DNA of 64,000 nt from Tethya wilhelma (Eukaryota > Porifera > Demospongiae > Tethyida > Tethyidae): NCBI GenBank assembly GCA_964030475.1, contig CAXIPT010000054.1:1-64000 (forward strand), written 5' to 3'. Positions 57,870 to 64,000 of this stretch are shown piece by piece. A program made the position numbers and the translations under genes. The notes beneath the pieces were generated by a model that saw only the letters and a list, made by a program, of their open reading frames with translations, ran no database searches and was not told the DNA's origin. The stretch's first letter is position 1, and every line of letters begins with the position of its first letter.

Positions 57870-58329
57870 GTAAGTGTTTGTGAAAGTTGTGATAGTATAA
57901 TAATTTATGTAGTAGTAAGTTGTTCAGGTCAATCTATAAAATACAAAAGTTTCAGTCTCTTCAGTTAGAGAAATAGACTCGGAAGATTTTTTTGGGTGGC
58001 CCAATATAGTAAGAGTATGAATCAGCTGCAAATTCTAGGCATCATGCAATTTACTTAATATGAGTGGAGGGAGTAGCCTTGTTGCCCCTTTAGCCTTACT
58101 GAAGGACATGAAGGTAAACATGTCCTTTGACCCTTTAATTAAACTGCAGCAAGTCTAAACTAATGATTGATTTATGCTACAAAAACATGAAAAAAGTGCA
58201 TTTAAATTAGTAACTATTGTATGAGTGCTTGTAATGACAAGATTCAAGCAGAAGTCAAAGGTCATGTCTACCTTTGCACCCATGATCCCTGACATCATCC
58301 ATGTTATACATTGACCACGGTTCCTAAGT

Positions 58330-59690
58330 GACAAGGAACAGCAGTGGTTCCATATTACCAAGGAACAAGCGAAGCAGTCAGGAGGATCCTGGTAGAAGTC
58401 CGCCTAAAAAACAACATATTTTCTGTATCAAGGAACATTCTATGAACAAACAGAAGGAGCAGCCATGGGATCACCAGTATCACCAGTGGTAGCAGACATC
58501 TTCATGGAACACATGGAAGAAGAAGCCATCAGGACCTGTCCACACTCGCTGCGGAGTTGGTAGAGATACGTTGATGATGTGTTCGCAATTGTCAAAAAGG
58601 GAACAACGGATGGCACACTATCTCATTTGAACAGTTTCTATCCGACAATTCAGTTCACTGTTGAGGTTGAAGAAGATGGCCAACTACCCTACCTGGATGC
58701 CTTGGTAAGACGGAAAGAAGATGGAGGACTGGTCACATCAGTGTAAAGGAAGAGTACACACGAAGACCAATATCTATCTTTCAAATCACACCACTCGATG
58801 TCAGTGAAGAGAGGAGTCGCAAACTGCTTATTCAGAAGAGCCAAGGACATCACGAGTGACAAAGATTCCCTGAGTTGTGAGCAATCACACCTCGAGAAGG
58901 TCCTGAAGGGAAACGGCTACCCCAGTGTCGTTGTGAATGAAGCAAAGAACAGGCAGCTGCTGACACCTAATAGGACAGATTCAGAGGATGAACCGTTGGC
59001 AACAGCAGTGGTTTCGTATTACCAAGCAACAAGCGAAGCAGTCAGGAGGATCCTGAAGGATTACAATATACGTGCAGCTTTCAGATCACCACCAACACTC
59101 AGCCGACTCCTGAACAGAGTGAAAGACCGTGTCGATAGATAACAGAGAAGCGGTGTGGTGTATAAGATTAATTGTACCTGCGGAGTTTGCTATATAGGAG
59201 AGACAGGAAGACCAATGGCTACTAGAATGAAAGAACACTTTGCTACATGCAAGTATGGCTGATTTGAGAGATCAGCTGTTGAACACAGCTGGAAGGATGG
59301 ACATGAAACGGATTGGAAGAATGTTGAAGTACTGGATGTGGAAGAGAATCACAAGGAAAGACTTGTGAAGGAAGCACTCTACATCAGGACAACAGACCTA
59401 AGAATTAGACTGAACAGAGATGAAGGCAAAGAGATCTCACAAGTCTGGCTCCAACTCAAACAGAAGTTCAAGCCCCGCCCTGGTCACCAAAATCACAATC
59501 GAGACGCTAACTGCAACTCGAGCGGGAGCCACGCCTACTATGGAGAGGTGACGTCACACGCCTCCACTGAGCGTGCGTGAACATTGAACATTGATATAAC
59601 TGTTGATTTCATCCATGTTTTCTGCCCTGATGATGGTAACTGCATTGTTACGGCAGAATTAAAGTTTGATATTTTCAATCTGCATACTGG
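58330..59690 (+). pseudogene. Penelope-like retroelement fragment (RT plus GIY-YIG)
   Basis: RT pieces: FYEQTEGAAMGSPVSPVVAD, then RYVDDVFAIVKKG with the catalytic Asp pair, and YLDALVRRKEDGG. A linker follows (VKRGVANCLFRRAKDI), and then a GIY-YIG nuclease domain (GVVYKINCTCGVCYIGET, RMKEH). This is the Penelope order. In-frame stops lie near 58,560, 58,743, 59,140 and 59,262. An about 65-bp piece of the later region (near 58,995-59,060) also occurs upstream at about 58,330-58,395, so the 5' part is rearranged. Confidence 0.8.
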
Positions 59691-59699
59691 GTTGGTGAA

Positions 59700-60459
59700 C
59701 AAGAATATAATTTAATAAGGTGTGCATTCAACTTTTCTTGCACAGACTCACTTTGAGCTCACCTATGTGGCAGAGGGGTCAAAGGTCAAAAGTCAATCCT
59801 GTTAGCAAGAGATACGAGAATATCTAAAGACTTCACTAAATTCTGCAGACAACCCACACTCAGTTTTAACTGTGACAAAGTTTTTAGCAATAATAATAAA
59901 GAAGAGTGTGTTACAAAGATAAGTAATGCAATAGAGACGAGCAGGGCCTCTTTACAAACAAAGAGCTATTGTTCAGAGACAAAGAAGTAACACTAGTACA
60001 CAAAGAAGACAGTTACAGGAAAACAATGTACAACTAATGACTAATTAACATTCTTACATACAACTACTAGCAACAATGACATAATCAAAGTCATGTATAC
60101 ATTCAGTCCAAGTGTAAACAAAAAGACATCTTCTAATAAATCCCACTCAACACATGGTTGTATACGGCCACCAAGTTTCGAAGTCACAGCTAGACACACT
60201 CTCCGCTAGCCATCCTGCAACTTGTTGCACATTTTCATGCTATCACTATACAGCCATCCCATTGCTGTATTGCACTTGTGTTAACTCTTATTTAGTATAT
60301 TATTGTAACGCTCTCTATTCCAGATTTATTTGTGCATTATATTATCTTGTGAATATCATGCGATTACCAGTCTGCCACATGAGAAATTTTGAGTAAGTCA
60401 ATGTGTGCATGCTAGCAGCATGTATGAACAGTACAGTTTGCACAGAAGAATCCAGAACA
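59700..60459 (+). repeat. probable 5' LTR region of the BEL/Pao element
   Basis: The segment before the primer-binding site ends …CCAGAACA, a normal LTR end. The LTR's start cannot be fixed without the 3' copy. Nothing else is recognised here; a short plus-strand frame at 60,154-60,396 has no support. Confidence 0.45.
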
Positions 60460-60477
60460 TGGTCCTTCGAGCCGGAT
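60460..60477 (+). promoter_or_regulatory. tRNA primer-binding site of the BEL/Pao element
   Basis: TGGTCCTTCGAGCCGGAT begins with TGG, the complement of a tRNA CCA end, and sits between the LTR end and gag. Its complement ends …GAAGGACCA, as a tRNA 3' end should. Confidence 0.7.
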
Positions 60478-60573
60478 TTGCATTACAGACGACGGGACTT
60501 AGCTAGAAAGTTTAGAATCGAAGACGACTATCGTCCAAAGTCTACGACACTCGGCGAAGCTGTATGAGCAACT

Positions 60574-62802
60574 ATGTCTGATGAAGAGAGGGGGCACGAG
60601 ACCTCTCGCAATATTGATTAAGAGAATGCGACGACCCGAATCCGACGAGTGCAAGCAGCCCACTCTGGAACGCTTACGAGGCTGGTCAATCAGGTGGACG
60701 AAGTCCTCTACTTGAAAGATGCTAGCAGACTCAAGCAACCCAAGCAGTCAGTGCAAAATAAGATTACTGTATTGTTGGCACTGGACGAACAAATGCTCCT
60801 GTCTGTGGAAGACAGTCATCTGGAGGAAGAGATACAGCAAGCTGACCTTATACGAGAGAAGCCATATTTAGCATCAACGATTTACTCACTGAACTTGATG
60901 AGAGGCACAGGTTGGAAATGAGGCTACAGTATGGCAGGAGATCCTCCATGTCGAGGTCTCCAAGCCTTTGTGGTGGAGAGATGAACCCATCGAACCCACA
61001 GAAGCCGTATAAAAATGAAGAATGCGTACCATCATCCAATGTAAAGACTACAGCCCCCTCCTTGATGATATAGACAAACTCCTCACAAGATTCTTCCACT
61101 GCGGTGACACTGCCTGAAACTGGTTACAGCTTGCATTCATCGATAGTGCCTCAAGGTGAGCCCCCTTTCTAATACAGATATATGTGATGTCTCTGCTTCT
61201 CTGAGCTTAAAACCCTCAAATGTATCAGATTCACAAAACTCTAAGGGTGAATGTGTCCAAGACAAAATGCATTCAGTCTATTCCTTTGTGGACACCTCCA
61301 TAGGCCTATCTCCGGTGTTAGTTGCCTCTAATGTTGAGGTACCGAGTATAACTACCCCACGTGTATCATTTTATGAACCTACCCCTCAGTCAGGAGAAGA
61401 TGTAGTTGATTCACATCAGCCTCTCCTTATACATGGCAGCCAAGGTGGGGGTGGGGGGGCTGGAGAGGCATTTCCCCCCCCTTTTTTCAGTCGCAAAATT
61501 TACGCTTTGGTATTATAATGCGCTATTCTTTCGTGCACTTACTGTAGTAATGCTGCTTAGCCGTCATCTTTGGCCAGAATTCAATACAGAACAACTTTTA
61601 AAAGCTTTCTTTTTGCTGCTACAAAACTTTAGAGAGCATTCAATCTAGCAAGTGCATGCTACGGTTCAATTTAATGAATGGGAGGGGCTAAAATTAGCTG
61701 ATTAAGTGCGTGTGGTTTCCGGTCTCACAAAATTTCCAGCGCGCTTTGTGCACAATATTTTTATTGCTCCCTCTTTTCTAAAATCCTGGCTATGCCCCTG
61801 CGTGATAAGTGCTGCCATTCATGACTCAGTGATGCCCAAATTTTCTAAGCTTGCTATGGACGCTAATGTATCTAACAGTTTTGGCATTGCTGATCCAAAG
61901 AGCTTGATGCCACTGCCGTTTTCTGAATCCCAATACACTGGCTTGCTTACTTCCACCACATGTGTGTTTTTCGATGCATATACGCCATTGGTTCTTACAA
62001 CCTGGGCTAGAACGACCTTCATGCTAACACCTTCTGTACCCCCTCTCATGATGACTGCTCCCATTCCATCTGTGCCAAGATCTTTCACCCTTGATTCATA
62101 TACTAGACCCGCTACGTGGACGCAGCCAGGCTCCATCTCTGCATTCCACCCTACTGTTACATGAGCTCCTGCTCCTGTACGTACTGAAGTACTGCTCCCA
62201 TCAGCACACCACAAATGAAGCTTCCCAAACTGGTTATCAAGAAATTTAATGGTGATCTGACGAAATGGATCACGTTCTGGGATTCTTCTATCCACAATAA
62301 CCCCACGCTCTCCAGCATTGACAAGTTTAACTACTTGATTTCTCTGTTGGAATCTACTGCTGCAGAAGCAATTGCCGGCTTGACTCCCACAGATGCCAAT
62401 TATGAAGAAGCAATAGCTACGTTACAAAGGAGATTCGGCAATTCTCAGTTGATAATCAATCGTCATATGGAGGCTCTTTTGAACATTCCTGGTGTGGAAG
62501 ATATCAAGGGATTGCGAAGGTTAGATGATTGTGTAGAGGCCCACATGAGAGGTCTCAAAGCAGTGAGAGTGCCTGCTGCATCGTATGGTGGATTGCTTAA
62601 TTCGGTGTTGGTAAACAAACTGCCTTCAGAATTGAAGCTTATTGTTACCCGAGAGATGACAGGGGAATTGTGGGATCTGGAACGTCTGATGAAGACCTTT
62701 GAGAGAGAAGTGGATGCGAGAGAATGTGCCTTTATTCCTAGCAATCTTCGAAAGGTGCAACCACGACTACCCACTGCCGCTACTCTGGTGACTAGTGCAT
62801 GA
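60574..62802 (+). pseudogene. BEL/Pao gag-like region
   Basis: The ATG at 60,574 is followed by a TAA at 60,619. The frame then reads RRVQAAHSGTLTRLVNQVDE and LEEEIQQADLIREK, the N-terminal helical region of BEL gag, to a TGA at 60,919. A Ser/Pro-rich middle follows to about 62,200, split by a probable insertion ending at 61,800 (terminus CAGGGGCATAGCCAGG in reverse). 62,215-62,802 encodes the DUF1759-type capsid region (LPKLVIKKFNGDLTKWITFW; LLNSVLVNKLP) and ends at an in-frame TGA. Confidence 0.75.
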
Positions 62803-64000
62803 TCCAATGGAAAACCTACTTGTGTCTACTGTGACAAGGACCACATGTCCAACTTCTGTACATTTGTAACTGACAGAACAAGGCGCAAGGAGCTACTCCG
62901 CAAGGATGGAAGATGCTTTGTCTGTACAAAGCAACACCATCTGAGTAGAGATTGCTGCTCTACCTTCTATTGTAGGAAGTGCCAAGGAATGCACCACATT
63001 TCCATTTGTACCCGAACTGCCGGAAAGTCGGACAAGACACCTGCCACTGATCAACGATCTGCATGGAGGTCCCATGAGTAATGAAGCTCCACAGACCACT
63101 AATTCGCTCTGCACTGGTGCACCCAATTGAATCTTACTTCAGACGGCTAAGGTGGAGTTAATCAACCCAATGAGTCCTGAGACGGAAATAGCAGCTAGAG
63201 CCATTTTTGATGGTGGAAGTCAGAGAACTTACATCTCCGATCCCAACTGGAAATCCTACCTTCCGTACTGAGAGGTTGCAAATCAAGACGTTTGGTGATT
63301 CAGAGAACCACAATGAAGTTTATGATGTCATTTGTCTTGGTATAAAGATGAAGAGTGGGGAAGTGCTTGAAATCGAATCCTTGGTCATCTGTAGCTCGCT
63401 GACTTCACAACCCATTGATGTCTCAAGGGATTCGTACGAACATCTCGCTGACCTTGAATTGGCTGACTCCTCTGTTTCCAGTGATGTGTTGGAAGTTGAT
63501 ATCCTAATTGGATCTGACTACTACTGGAGGGTAATCAAGAGCCAAACAGGACCAATAGCTATCCACACCAAGGTTGGATGGGTCTTGTCAGGACCGACAA
63601 GTAGTCAGGTCACAGTTAACCTCACTCTTTGCTCAGCTCACACTTTAAAGGTGGATGCCTTTATCACTGAACCAAGTTTGGATGACCGACTAAAACAGTT
63701 CTGGGAATTAGAAGCGCTAGGTATCCCCAAAAACGAGTCCCCTGTATACGAGAAGTTTCTCCAACAGATCACATTTGATGGAGCAAGGTATGAAGTGAGT
63801 TTGCCTTGGAAGGAACACCATCTACCACTCCTTGACCACTATGATCTTTGTAAGAAGAGACTATTTAGGAGACTGACACAGACAACACACTTACTCAAGG
63901 AATACAACAACATAATGCAGGATCAGTTGAAAAGTGGAATAATTGAAGAAGTCAAACCATCGAACATGGTAAACGACTGAACATATTATCTGCCTCACCA
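62803..64000 (+). pseudogene. BEL/Pao zinc knuckle, protease and RT start; runs off the window
   Basis: After the TGA the same frame continues with CVYCDKDHMSNFC and CFVCTKQHHLSRDC (zinc-knuckle type pairs) to about 63,010. The frame is lost near 63,080-63,130. The aspartic protease FDGGSQRTYIS lies near 63,210 and its DILIGSDYYW region near 63,505 (DUF1758 type). The RT N-terminus (FWELEALGI, YEVSLPWK) begins near 63,700. A TGA at 63,978 interrupts the run just before the YYLPH motif. The remaining RT, RNase H and integrase lie outside the window. Confidence 0.82.

Noticed and set aside
61819..62295. A 158-codon minus-strand open frame with protein-like composition.
   Set aside because: It lies opposite the BEL/Pao gag region, whose plus-strand reading has recognisable motifs on both sides. 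I treat it as an antisense shadow.
1..64000. tRNA, rRNA, snRNA or CRISPR-like arrays.
   Set aside because: No cloverleaf with A/B boxes, no conserved rRNA blocks and no regularly spaced repeats were seen. The many hairpins are transposon ends.

Overview
The window is eukaryotic and reads as an early-branching animal, most likely a demosponge of the Amphimedon type. The sequence is AT-rich with short GT-AG introns of about 50-150 bp. It carries a SAM-domain gene family that I know mainly from sponges, cnidarians and fishes, plus unnamed multicopy gene families that I remember from cnidarian and sponge genomes. The species is inference. There is no bacterial signature: no operons, ribosome-binding sites, CRISPR, tRNA or rRNA.

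Most of the window is nested mobile DNA. One hairpin-headed, non-autonomous repeat (called F here) appears about 15 times and fills about a fifth of the sequence. Other elements: a Merlin transposon with an open two-exon transposase (15,998-17,470) and a broken relative (29,817-30,410); a CACTA/EnSpm-like transposase pseudogene (21,846-26,237); IS630/Tc1-like pseudogenes (11,926-14,080 and 44,130-44,847); an unclassified long-TIR element (32,140-37,298, partial copies elsewhere); Ty3/gypsy integrase pieces (10,180 and 47,340-49,035); a DIRS-like tyrosine-recombinase element (55,244-57,357); a Penelope-like element (58,330-59,690); and a BEL/Pao element running off the right edge (60,460-64,000). 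Small non-autonomous elements with checkable target-site duplications (TSDs) include TA, TTAA, ATTT, 5-, 8- and 9-bp types.

Layout: 1-5.2 kb, two broken copies of an unnamed gene family; 5.2-10.6 kb, microsatellites, candidate minus-strand exons and MITEs; 10.6-18.8 kb, left arm of a large inverted duplication; 19.6-26.2 kb, a head-to-head pair made of an open 11-exon minus-strand gene and the decayed CACTA transposase; 26.3-47.3 kb, right arm, split by about 15 kb of other material that includes a broken SAM-domain gene; 47.3-57.4 kb, gypsy, F copies and DIRS; 57.5 kb, the 5' exons of an acidic gene; 58.3-64 kb, Penelope and BEL/Pao.

The two arms contain reciprocal insertions, so each arm supplies the empty site for elements in the other. 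The most gene-like object is the 11-exon reading frame at 19,613-21,587. It stays open while the transposase beside it has decayed. Many breaks elsewhere are TGA stops or homopolymer indels. Seven single-N joins and three N runs lie at repeat boundaries or hairpin loops, so some duplications may be assembly or haplotype artefacts.
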